From Bufo bufo (taxonomy: Eukaryota; Chordata; Amphibia; Anura; Bufonidae), in NCBI RefSeq assembly GCF_905171765.1, contig NC_053393.1:190243921-190307920 (forward strand): a stretch of DNA of 64,000 nt, in the 5' to 3' direction. The notes below the pieces were generated by a model. It did no database searches, was not told the origin of the DNA, and saw only the letters and a list, made by a program, of their open reading frames with translations. Below, in pieces: positions 43,770 through 55,157 of the stretch; position 1 is the stretch's first letter, and the number at the start of each line of letters is the position of its first letter. A program made the position numbers and the translations under genes.

Positions 43770-45830
43770 ATGGCAGAGATCAAGGTAACAACTTTCAATG
43801 TTAAAGGCCTCAACTCACCTCAAAAGAGAGGTCAGGTGACGTTAGCCTTGAAGAAAATGGGCTCCCACATAGTTTTTCTGCAAGAGACTCATTTGCGCCA
43901 GAACAAGATACCAAAATTGCCAAATAGACCATTCAACCAGTGGTTTCATAGCGCTCACCCTACCTCAGCCTCCAATGGTGTAACTATAGCTATACATCAG
44001 TCCATTCCTTTTTCACTTTCTCAACAGCTTACGGACGAGGAAGGGAGGCTCCTGATCTTAAAAGGGGAGATAGCATCCAGAAAATATACTCTAGCCAACT
44101 TATATGCCCCTAATACAGCCACTGTACAATGGCTCCTTAAGGCCCTAGACACCGTTAAGCATTTTGCAGAAGGTCAGGTAATCTTGGGGGCAGACCTTAA
44201 CCTGGTATTGGACCCAGATCTCGACTCCTCCACATCCAAGTCACACATAGCACAGAAACATATAAGTAGGTTACACAGAAAATTCCAGGACCTCCAGCTA
44301 TTAGATGTTTGGAGAATTAGCAATCCGACATTTAGGGATTACTCCTTCTTTTCTAACCCGCATGGTTCATACCAGAGGCTCGATCACATTTTAACATCTG
44401 CTTCTCTTTTACCTGTCTCCAGCAACGCCAAGATTGGGAACATTACTGTCTCTGACCACGCACCATGCCATCTGACCCTTGCCCTGGCCTCACTACCAAG
44501 GAGGGATTGGAATTGGAGACTCAACGAATCCCTGTTGAACAACAGACTTCACCTCGACCCGGTCAGGTCTCAACTAGAGTTGTATTTCAGAATCGATTCC
44601 TCCACACACAGCACCTCACCTATTGAGTGGGAAGCACATAAGGCTTACATTAGAGGTTGCTTCATCTCTATTGGCACTAGGGTTAAAAAAGAGCACCAGA
44701 AAAAGGTAGACTCCATACTAACCCAGATAATGCGGCTCGAGAAAATAGACAAAATATCTGTTTGTAGACAGAAACAGGGGGAGCTAACAGGACTCAGACT
44801 CCAACTCAAAAGCCTCCTAGCTCAGAAGGTGAGGAAACAGATGTTGAACTTTCAACATAAAGTGTATGTACACAGAGATAAGGGGGGCAAGTTGATGTCC
44901 TCATTGCTAAAAAAGACAAAAAACGTAACATATATTCCCAAAATAAAACAGTCCGATGATAGGATTACTCAAGACACATCCGAAATAGCTAGAGCTTTCC
45001 AACAATTCTATGAAGGGTTATACAACCTAAACAAATCAATGTCTACGGATCAAACCGACTCCAGACAAACACATATTAGGGAATTTCTAAACTCGCTCAA
45101 GCTCCCAACAGTTCACCAAGCTGACATAGAATTATTAACTACCCCAGTCACTCTGGAGGAGGTGTCCTCTATTATTTTCAGTTTTCCCCCTGGTAAGAGC
45201 CCAGGCCCAGATGGTCTACCCCTATTATACTACAGAAGCTTCCAGGATATCCTAACTCCACGATTCACTGATGTATGCAATGCACTATTACAGGGAGGTT
45301 CGCTACCTAGACAGACACAGGAATTGTATGTGACACTCATTCATAAAGAGGGCAAGGATCCCCAGAACTGTGGAAGCTATAGGCCAATCTCTCTCCTAAA
45401 TTTGGATCTGAAAATTTGGGCCAAAATACTGGCATCCAGACTAAGCAAAATACTTCCTTATCTGATAGGCCCAGAACAATCAGGATTTGTCCAGGGTAGG
45501 GAGGGGAAAGACAACACACACAGGATCTTCCACGCAATTCACGCTGCCAAATCAAAGAGGTTCCTGTTGACTCTGCTGAGCATTGACGCGGAAAAGGCGT
45601 TTGACAGGGTCAACTGGAACTTCATGAAACTGACTTTGGAGAGATTTGCCATCCCTGACCCCTTCATTCACTCAATATTCACCCTTTACCAACAACCACA
45701 AGCCAGGATGAAGGTTAACGGAACATTGTCACCAACATTCAAAATTTCAAATGGGACCAGACAAGGGTGCCCATTGTCACCCTCTCTATTTATACTAGTT
45801 GTAGAGACACTCATACAGCTGGTCAGACAG
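43770..45830 (+). pseudogene. L1 ORF2 part 1: endonuclease and N-terminal reverse transcriptase
   Basis: This starts MAEIKVTTFNVKGLNSPQKR, the L1 apurinic-type endonuclease, with conserved QETHL, LGADLN and the terminal SDHAP motif (residues 1-240). The reverse transcriptase follows from about residue 450: PGPDGLP, YRPISLLN, motif A in SIDAEKAFDRVNW and motif B in TRQGCPLSPSLF. The frame is open for 687 residues, up to LIQLVRQ, where the hAT begins. The apparent continuation to 46037 is hAT DNA. The catalytic F/YADD box expected shortly after this point is absent from both sides of the insertion, implying about 40 lost codons. Confidence 0.93.
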
Positions 45831-46033
45831 ACCGAATTTTGGGGTGTCCGTGACACGGACCCGAACCCGAACATTTTCGTAAAAGTCTGTGTTCGGGTTC
45901 GGTGTTCGGCGCCTTCTTGGCGCTTTTTGAAAGGCTGCAAAGCAGCCAATCAACAAGCGTCATACTACTTGCCCCAAGAGGCCATCACAGCCTTGCCTAC
46001 TATTGGCATGGCTGTGATTGGCCAGTGCAGCAT

Positions 46034-46064
46034 GTGACCCAGCCTCTATATAAGCTTGGGTCAC
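46034..46064 (+). promoter_or_regulatory. Putative hAT promoter, copy 2
   Basis: Identical arrangement to copy 1: GTGACCCA (46034-46041), CTATATAAG (46046-46054), TGGGTCAC (46057-46064). CCAAT-type motifs lie upstream at about 45945 and 46016. Conservation between copies is expected from their recent common origin and is not by itself proof of function. Confidence 0.6.
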
Positions 46065-46321
46065 GTTGCGCTGCACGTCACTCTGCTGATTGAAGCATAG
46101 GGAGAGGTTGCAGCTGCGACGTTAGGGCGAGATTAGGCAGTGATTAACTCCTCCAAAAGACTTCATTCTGTGATCGATCTGCAGCTGTGGATCATTGAAG
46201 TGCTAATATTGACTTGCTCACTTTTTTGAGGCTGCCCAGAGCGTTTTTAGATCACTTTTTTTCTGGGGTGATCGGCGGCCATTTTGTGACTTGTGGTGCG
46301 CCAGCACAAGCTATCACCAAG

Positions 46322-46621
46322 TGTATTTAACCATCAATAGTGTGGTTATTTTGTGCTATATCCTACATCAGCTGCAGGCTGAGCCTGTGTCACCGAAGTG
46401 CATTTAACCATCAACAGTCTGGTTATTTTTTGGCCATATACTACATCAGCTGCAGGCTGAGCCTGTGTCACCGAAGTGCATTTAACCATCAACAGTCTGA
46501 TTATTTTTTGGCCATATACTACATCTGGTGCAGGCTGAGCCTGTGTCACCCAAGTGCATTTAACCATCAACAGTGTGGTTATTTTTTGGCCATATACTAC
46601 ATCAGGGGCAAGTTGAGCCTG
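46322..46621 (+). repeat. 79-bp tandem array, about 4 units (hAT copy 2)
   Basis: ACCATCAA(T/C)AGT occurs near 46328, 46407, 46486 and 46564. Copy 1 has one unit fewer. Confidence 0.85.
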
Positions 46622-48849
46622 TCACCCAGCGCCTAAAAAATAGACCTGACATTTCTATTCAACCAAATCTGTACTGTTTTAGCTGGTCAAGTTATTTGTA
46701 GTGACCGTAAAAGCACACTTTTTGTTCTGGGTTGAAAAACTATTCCCAAATTTGCCATTCTCAAAATAACTAGTTTCTGGTATATGAGGCCTACTTGAAA
46801 TCTATCCCAAAAAGGATATCTTACATTGAAGGTACTGATAGTGTCATTTTAGAAAAACCTAAGACACACGCTACCGTGCAGATAGAAGTCTGATTCTGAG
46901 ATTAAACCTTAACCTGTCACACAGTGCAAAAAAAAAACAGGTCTCACATTTCTATTCAAGCAAATCTGTACTGTTTTAGCTGGTCAAGTTATTTGTAGTG
47001 ACCGTAAAAGCAAATTTTTTTTTCTGGGTTGAAAAAATATTCCCAAATTTGCCATTCTCAAAATAACTAGTTTCTGGTATTTGATGCCTACTTGAAATCT
47101 ATCCCAAAAAGGATATCTTACATTGAAGGTACTGATAGTGTCATTCAGAAAAACCTAAGACACACGCTACCGTGCAGATAGAAGTCTGATTCTGTGATTA
47201 AACCTTAACCTGTCACACAGTGCAAAAAAAAAAACAGGTCTCACATTTCTATTCAAGCAAATCTGTACTGTTTTAGCTGGTCAAGTTATTTGTAGCGACC
47301 GTAAAAGCCCTTTTTTTTTTCTGGGTTGAAAAACTATTCCCAAATTTGCCATTCTCAAAATAACTAGTTTCTGGTATTTGAGGCCTACTTGAAATCTATC
47401 CCAAAAAGGATATCTTACATTGAAGGTACTGATAGTGTCATTCAGAAAAACCTAAGACACACGCTACCGTGCAGATAGAAGTCTGATTCTGAGATTAAAC
47501 CTTAACCTGTCACACAGTGCAAAAAAAAACAGGTCTCACATTTCTATTCAAGCAAATCTGTACTGTTTTAGCTGGTCAAGTTATTTGTAGTGACCGTAAA
47601 AGCACATTTTTTTTTTCTGGGTTGAAAAACTATTCCCAAATTTGCCATTCTCAAAATAACTAGTTTCTGGTATTTGAGGCCTACTTGAAATCTATCCCAA
47701 AAAGGATATCTTACATTGAAGGTACTGATAGTGTCATTCAGAAAAACCTAAGACACACGCTACCGTGCAGATAGAAGTCTGATTCTGAGATTAAACCTTA
47801 ACCTGTCACACAGTGCAAAAAAAAACAGGTCTCACATTTCTATTCAAGCAAATCTGTACTGTTTTAGCTGGTCAAGTTATTTGTAGTGAACGTAAAAGCA
47901 CATTTTTTTTTTCTGGGTTGAAAAACTATTCCCAAATTTGCCATTCTCAAAATAACTAGTTTCTGCTATTTGAGGCCTACTTGAAATCTATCCCAAAAAG
48001 GATATCTTACATTGAAGGTACTGATAGTGTCATTCAGAAAAACCTAAGACACACGCTACCGTGCAGATAGAAGTCTGATTCAGAGATTAAACCTTAACCT
48101 GTCACACAGTGCAAAAAAAAAACAGGTCTCACATTTCTATTCAAGCAAATCTGTACTGTTTTAGCTGGTCAAGTTATTTGTAGCGACCGTAAAAGCACAT
48201 TTTTTTTTCTGGGTTGAAAAACTATTCCCAAATTTGCCATTCTCAAAATAACTAGTTTCTGGTATTTGAGGCCTACTTGAAATCTATCCCAAAAAGGATA
48301 TCTTACATTGAAGGTACTGATAGTGTCATTCAGAAAAACCTAAGACACACGCTACCGTGCAGATAGAAGTCTGATTCTGTGATTAAACCTTAACCTGTCA
48401 CACAGTGCAAAAAAAAAAACAGGTCTCACATTTCTATTCAAGCAAATCTGTACTGTTTTAGCTGGTCAAGTTATTTGTAGCGACCGTAAAAGCACTTTTT
48501 TTTTTCTGGGTTGAAAAACTATTCCCAAATTTGCCATTCTCCAAATAACTAGTTTCTGGTATTTGAGGCCTACTTGAAATCTATCCCAAAAAGGATATCT
48601 TACATTGAATGTACTGATAGTGTCATTCAGAAAAACCTAAGACACACGCTACCGTGCAGATAGAAGTCTGATTCTGTGATTAAACCTTAACCTGTCACAC
48701 AGTGCAAAAAAAAAACAGGTCTCACATTTCTATTCAAGCAAATCTGTACTGTTTTAGCTGGTCAAGTTATTTGTAGTGACCGTAAAAGCACATATTTTTT
48801 TTCTGGGTTGAAAAACTATTCCCAAATTTGACATTCTCAAAATTGTGGT
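46622..48849 (+). repeat. About 298-bp tandem array, 7.4 units (hAT copy 2)
   Basis: Anchors TTTCTATTCAA(C/G)CAAATC lie near 46652, 46951, 47249, 47546, 47841, 48138, 48437 and 48731. Most units carry variants not seen in copy 1 (CAAGCAAATC, GTATTTGAGG), shared among themselves. This suggests the array was homogenised within this copy. It ends just before the transposase ATG at 48861. Confidence 0.95.
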
Positions 48850-48860
48850 GAACGGGAACA

Positions 48861-51800
48861 ATGAGGAAAACATCTAATAAGGGACGCGGACGTGGACATG
48901 GTCGTGGTGGTGTTAGTGGACCCTCTGGTGCTGGGAGAGGACGTGGCCATTCTGCCACAGCCACAAGTCCTAGTGTACCAACTACCTCAGGTCCCAGTAG
49001 CCGCCAGAATTTACAGGGATATTTGGTGGGGCCCAATGCCGTTCTAAGGATGGTAAGGCCTGAGCAGGTACAGGCATTAGTCAATTGGGTGGCCGACAGT
49101 GCATCCAGCACGTTCACATTATCTCCCACCCAGTCTTCTGCAGAAAGCGCACAGATGGCGCATGAAAACCAAGCCCATCAGTCTGTCACATCACCCCCAT
49201 GCATATCAGGGAAACTGTCTGAGCCTCAAGTTATGCAGCAGTCTCTTATGCTGTTTGAAGACTCTGCTGCCAGGGTTTCCCAAGGGCATCCATCTAGCTC
49301 TTCACCAAGGGTGGAAGAGATAGAATGCACTAACGCACAACCACTTATGTTTTCTGATGATGAGGACATGGGAATACCACCTCAGCACGTCTCTGATGAT
49401 GACGAAACACAGGTGCCAACTGCTGCGTCTTTCTGCAGTGTGCAGACTGAACAGGAGGTCAGGGATCAAGACTGGGTGGAAGACGATGCAGGGGACGATG
49501 AGGTCCTAGACCCCACATGGAATGAAGGTCGTGCCACTGACTTTCACAGTTCGGAGGAAGAGGCAGTGGTGAGACCGAGCCAACAGCGTAGCAAAAGAGG
49601 GAGCAGTGGGCAAAATCAGAACACCCGCCGCCAAGAGACTCCGCCTGCTACTGACCGCCGCCATCTGGGACCGAGCACCCCAAAGGCAGCTTCAAGGAGT
49701 TCCCTGGCATGGCACTTCTTCAAACAATGTGCTGACGACAAGACCCGAGTGGTTTGCACGCTGTGCCATCAGAGCCTGAAGTGAGGCATTAACGTTCTGA
49801 ACCTTAGCACAACCTGCATGACCAGGCACCTGCATGCAAAGCATGAACTGCAGTGGAGTAAACACCTTAAAAACAAGGAAGTCACTCAGGCTCCCCCTGC
49901 TGCCTCTTCTGCTGCCGCCGCCTCGGCCTCTTCTGCTGCTGCCGCCGCCTCGGCCTCTTCTGCTGCTGCTGCCGCCGCCTCGGCCTCTTCCTCTGCCTCT
50001 GGAGGAACGTTGGCACCTGCCGCCCAGCAAACATGGGATGTACCACCAACACCACCACCTGCATCACCAAGCATCTCAAACATGTCACACGGCAGCGTTC
50101 AGCTCTCCATCTCACAAACATTTGAGAGAAAGCGTAAATTCCCACCTAGCCACCCTCGATCCCTGGCCCTGAATGCCAGCATTTCTAAACTACTGGCCTA
50201 TGAAATGCTGTCATTTAGGCTGGTGGACACACACAGCTTCAAACAGCTCATGTCGCTTGCTGTCCCACAGTATGTTGTTCCCAGCTGCCATTACTTCTCC
50301 AAGAGAGCCGTGCCTTCCCTGCACAAACAAGTGTCCGATAAAATCAAGTGTGCACTGCGCAACGCCATCTGTGGCAAGGTCCACCTAACCACAGATACGT
50401 GGACCAGTAAGCACGGCCAGGGACGCTATATCTCCCTAACTGCACACTGGGTAAATGTAGTGGCGGCTGGGCCCCAGGCGGAGAGCTGTTTGGCGCACGT
50501 CCTTCCGCCGCCAAGGATCGCAGGGCAACATTCTTTGCCTCCTGTCTCCTCCTCCTCCTACTCAGCTTCCTCCTCCTCTTCTTCCACCTGCTCATCCAGT
50601 CAGCCACACACCTTCACCACCAACTTCAGCACAGCCCGGGGTAAACGTCAGCAGGCCATTCTGAAACTCATATGTTTGGGGGACAGGCCCCACACCGCAC
50701 AGGAGTTGTGGCGGGGTATAGAACAACAGACCGACGAGTGGTTGCTGCTGGTGAGCCTCAAGCCCGGCCTGGTGGTGTGCGATAATGGGCGAAATCTCGT
50801 TGCAGCTCTGGGACTAGCCGGTTTGACACACATCCCTTGCCTGGCGCATGTGCTGAATTTGGTGGTGCAGAAGTTCATTCGCAACTACCCCGACATGTCA
50901 GAGCTGCTGCATAAAGTGCGGGCCGTCTGTTCACGCTTCCGGCGTTCACACCCTGCCGCTGCTCGCCTGTCTGCGCTACAGCGTAACTTCGGCCTTCCCG
51001 CTCACCGCCTCATATGCGACGTACCCACCAGGTGGAGCTCCACCTTGCATATGCTGGACAGACTGTGCGAGCAGCAGCAGGCCATAGTGGAGTTTCAGCT
51101 GCAGCACGCACGGGTCAGTCGCACTGTGGATCAGACACACTTCACCACCAATGACTGGGCCTCCATGCGAGACCTGTGTGCCCTGTTGCGCTGTTTCGAG
51201 TACTCCACCAACATGGCCAGTGGCGATGACGCCGTTATCAGCGTTACAATACCACTTCTATGTCTCCTTGAGAAAACACTTAGGGCGATGATGGAAGAGG
51301 AGGTGGCCCAGGAGGAAGAGGAGGAAGAGGGGTCATTTTTAGCACTTTCAGGCCAGTCTCTTCGAAGTGACTCAGAGGGAGGTTTTTTGCAACACCAGAG
51401 GCCAGGTACAAATGTGGCCAGACAGGGCCCACTACTGGAGGACGAGGAGGACGAGGATGAGGAGGAGGTGGACGAGGATGAGGATGAAGCATGTTCACAG
51501 CGGGGTGGCACCCAAAGCAGCTCGGGCCCATCACTGGTGCGTGGCTGGGGGGAAACACAGGACGATGACGATACGCCTCCCACAGAGGACAGCTTGTCCT
51601 TACCTCTGGGCAGCCTGGCACACATGAGCGACTACATGCTGCAGTGCCTGCGCAACGACAGCAGAGTTGCCCACATTTTAATGTGTGCGGACTACTGGGT
51701 TGCCACCCTGCTGGATCCCCGGTACAAAGACAATGTGCCCACCTTACTTCCTACACTGGAGCGTGATAGGAAGATGCGCGAGTACAAGCGCACGTTGGTA

Positions 51801-52315
51801 GACGCGCTACTGAGAGCATTCCCAAATGTCACAGGGGAACCAGTGGAAGCCCAAGGCGAAGGCAGAGGAGGAGCAAGAGGTCGCCAGCGCAGCTGTGTCA
51901 CGGCCAGCTCCTCTGAGGGCAGGGTTAGCATGGCAGAGATGTGGAAAAGTTTTGTCACCACGCCACAGCTAACTGCACCACCACCTGATACGGAACGTGT
52001 TAGCAGGAGGCAACATTTCACTAACATGGTGGAACAGTACCTGTGCACACCCCTCCACGTACTGACTGATGGTTCGGTCCCATTCAACTTCTGGTCTCCA
52101 AATTGTCCACGTGGCCAGAGCTAGCCTTTTATGCCTTGGAGGTGCTGGCCTGCCCGGCGGCCAGCGTTTTGTCTGAACGTGTATTCAGCACGGCAGGGGG
52201 CGTCATTACAGACAAACGCAGCCGCCTGTCTACAGCCAATGTGGGCAAGCTGACGTTCATAAAAATGAACCAGGCATGGATCCCATAGGACCTGTCCATC
52301 ACTTGTGCAGATTAG
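48861..52315 (+). pseudogene. hAT transposase with BED zinc finger, two nonsense codons and a frameshift (copy 2)
   Basis: Colinear with copy 1 and differing at few positions. A C-to-T change makes TGA at 49782-49784, inside the BED finger (after LCHQSLK). One base is lost near 52094 (FW|SPNC). A late TAG (52286-52288) precedes the normal stop at 52313-52315. From 49818 to about 52094 the frame is open for more than 750 residues and keeps the catalytic Asp motifs TTDTWTSKHG and VVCDNGRN. It is continuous across both positions where copy 1 is shifted. The Ala/Ser tract is shorter than in copy 1. The C-terminal dimerisation block (SERVFSTAGG) is present but out of frame. Confidence 0.92.
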
Positions 52316-52434
52316 ATATTAACTACCTCCCCTTAACAATATATTATTCTACTCCAGGGCACTTCCTCATTCAATACTATTTTTAATTTCATTTTACCAT
52401 TATATTGCGGGGCAACCCAAAGTTGAATGAACCT

Positions 52435-53580
52435 CTCCTCTGTCTGGGTGCCGGGGCCTAAATGTGTGACAGTGGCCTGTTCCAGTGGTGGGTGACGTGA
52501 AGCCTGATTCTCTGCTATGACATGAAGACAGATTCTGCGCTGACATAAGGCCAGATTCTCTGTTACGGGACCGCTCTCCTCTGTCTGGGTGCCGGGGCCT
52601 AAATGTGTGACAGTGGCCTGTTCCAGTGGTGGGTGACGTGAAGCCTGATTCTCTGCTATGACATGAAGACAGATTCTGCGCTGACATAAGGCCAGATTCT
52701 CTGTTACGGGACTGCTCTCCTCTGTCTGGGTGCCGGGGACTAAATGTGTGACAGTGGCCTGTTCCAGTGGTGGGTGACGTGAAGCCTGATTCTCTGCTAT
52801 GACATGAAGACAGATTCTGTGCTGACATCAGGCCAGATTCTCTGTTACGGGACCTCTCTCCTCTTCCTGGGTGCCTGGGCCTAAATGTGTGACAGTGGCC
52901 TGTTCCAGTGGTGGGTGACGTGAAGCCTGATTCTCTGCTATGACATGAAGACTGATTCTGCGCTGACATAAGGCCAGATTCTCTGTTACGGGACCGCTCT
53001 CCTCTGTCTGGGTGCCGGGGCCTAAATGTGTGACAGTGGCCTGTTCCAGTGGTGGGTGACGTGAAGCCTGATTCTCTGCTATGACATGAAGACAGATTCT
53101 GTGCTGACATAAGGCCAGATTCTCTGTTACGCGACCTCTCTCCTCTGCCTGGGTGCCTGGGCCTAAATGTGTGACAGTGGCCTGTTCCAGTGGTGGGTGA
53201 CGTGAAGCCTGATTCTCTGCTATGACATGAAGACAGATTCTGTGCTGACATAAGGCAAGATTCTCTGTTACGCGACCTCTCTCCTCTGCCTGGGTGCCTG
53301 GGCCTAAATGTGTGACAGTGGCCTGTTCCAGTGGTGGGTGTCGTGAAGCCTGATTCTCTGCTATGACATGAAGACAGATTCTGTGCTGACATCAGGCCAG
53401 ATTCTCTGTTACGGGACCTCTCTCCTCTGCCTGGGTGCCTGGGCCTAAATGTGTGACAGTGGCCTGTTCCAGTGGTGGGTGACGTGAAGCCTGATTCTCT
53501 GCTATGACATGAAGACAGATTCTGTGCTGACATAAGGCCAGATTCTCTGCTATGGCATGAAGAGACTGATTCTGTTCTGA
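52435..53580 (+). repeat. 141-bp tandem array, 8 units (hAT copy 2)
   Basis: The anchor ACAGTGGCCTG occurs at 52469, 52610, 52751, 52892, 53033, 53174, 53315 and 53456, exactly 141 bp apart. Copy 1 has about 21 units. Confidence 0.96.
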
Positions 53581-53957
53581 CATGAAGCCAGATTCTTTGC
53601 TATGGCATGAAGAGACTGATTCTCTGCTGACGTGAAGCCAGATTCTCTGCTATGGGACCTCTGTCCAATTGATATTGGGTCATTTTTATTTTTTTAATTT
53701 TTATTTTAATTCATTTCCCTATCCACATTTGTTTGCAGGGGATTTACCTACATGTTTCTGCCTTTTGCAGCCCTCTAGCTCTTTCCTGGGCTGTTTTACA
53801 GCCTTTTTAGTGCCCAAATGTTCGGGTCCCCATTGACTTCAATGGGGTTCGGGTTCGGGACGAAGTTCGGTTCGGGTTCGGATCCCGAACCCGAACATTT
53901 CCGGGAAGTTCGGCCGAACTTCTCGAACCCGAACATCCAGGTGTTCGCTCAACTCTA

Positions 53958-54205
53958 CTGGTGACTAACCCGGATAAAGGACTAAACCAACTGGTTAAAA
54001 AAATTGAGATATTTAGCCTGATATCTGACTTTAAGGTCAACCACTCTAAGTCCGAAATTCTGAATATTTCACTTTCTGATTCCAGAGCTACCCCCCTACA
54101 AAACAGCCTCCCTTTTCACTGGACCAAGGGCCCAATAAAGTATCTAGGAATAAAGATTCCAAGAAACCTAGATGATTTATTTAAATGTAATTACATCCCC
54201 CTTAA
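53958..54205 (+). pseudogene. L1 ORF2 part 2: reverse transcriptase segment between the insertions
   Basis: It resumes with LVTNPDKGLNQL and continues FKVNHSKSEILNISL, the region just after the catalytic box in L1 reverse transcriptases. It ends at the TTAA used by the piggyBac, in frame with part 3 once one TTAA is discounted. Confidence 0.9.
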
Positions 54206-55157
54206 CCACCTCCGGACCGCCGAACGCAGCGACGCGTCCTGGAGGTGGTTGTTTCATTCCGCTTGGACGTGCCGGCGCGTCCTCTCGCGAGACGCGAGAT
54301 TTCGGTCACAGCCGGCCCGCGTATGCGCATCGCGGGCCGGCAAAAGTTCAAGGATAATTGCATCAGCAACCTGCCAGCCAATGATCGTCGCTGGCAGGTT
54401 GCTGATTTTAAAAAAATAGAATTACAAGCCATATAACAGATCATATTAGTAAATATGATCTGTTATATGGCTTCTCTGCTCCTCTGCTGGTCCTTTTCGT
54501 CGGTTGGATCCAGCAGAGGAGCAGACTTCACAGTGAGTAGCACCAACACTACACCTTAGCCCCAGATCACCCCCCTGCACCCCAATTAACCCTTTGATCA
54601 CCCCTTTGATCGCACCTGTCAATCACTAGTGAAAGACAAAAAGTGATCAGTGTAAACTGTCACTTTTTTTTTTCCACTAGTATTGGCTGTTAGGTTTTAG
54701 GGATAGTTTAGGCCCCATGGTTAGGTAGTTAGCGTCAGTTAGCGCTCAGCCCACCGCACCGCAGTCACTTTTATTCGCTGATTAGCGTATCGCTAATCAG
54801 CATTTGTACTTTTATAGTATCTGTAAGTGATCAAAACTGATCACGGTCAGATCTATAATTGTATTAGTGTCACCTTAGCTCGCCCTCCACCCAAAATGCA
54901 GTGTTTGCCCGATCAGGCCTGATCGGTCGCCCACACGTGCGTTCACCCACGCCCGCCCCACCGCAGTGACAAAAAATTATTTTTTTTTTATCACTGCACA
55001 TTCATTTTACACGCACTGCGGCGATCAAAAAATCTGTTTTGATATTTTTTATCAACCGCAGCGGCTTCCGGTACTGCGCTAGCCTCCCCTTTGTAAGACA
55101 GGTTTGCTTTTTTTCTTGGGTAGTCTCAGGGAATACCCCTAAATTTAGTAGTCCAAA
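54206..55157. other. piggyBac 5' non-coding region
   Basis: It includes a hairpin at 54206-54250 (CCACCTCC.../...GGAGGTGG), a second at about 54370-54405 (CAACCTGCCAGC/GCTGGCAGGTTG) and one at about 54425-54475 (CATATAACAGATCATATTAG). A GATCA-rich leader follows. No gene is present. Confidence 0.7.

Larger units (their letters stand above)
45831..53957 (+). mobile_element. Large hAT-superfamily transposon, copy 2 (8.1 kb), left end deleted
   Basis: Same architecture and orientation as copy 1 (4165-13458). It begins at ACCGAATTTTGGGG, which corresponds to about 35-40 bases inside copy 1, so the terminal TAGGGATGAGCGAAC is lost. The right end GTTCGCTCAACTCTA is intact and abuts L1 codons (CTGGTGACTAACCC). 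The element lies in L1 ORF2. It carries four 79-bp units, 7.4 units of about 298 bp, and eight 141-bp units. Confidence 0.93.

Noticed and set aside
45831..46037. Extension of L1 ORF2 past the hAT junction
   Set aside because: The last 69 codons of the open frame are translated from the left end of the hAT element, not from L1.
46340..46636. 98-codon repeat peptide
   Set aside because: Translation of the 79-bp tandem array; the opposite strand is also open.
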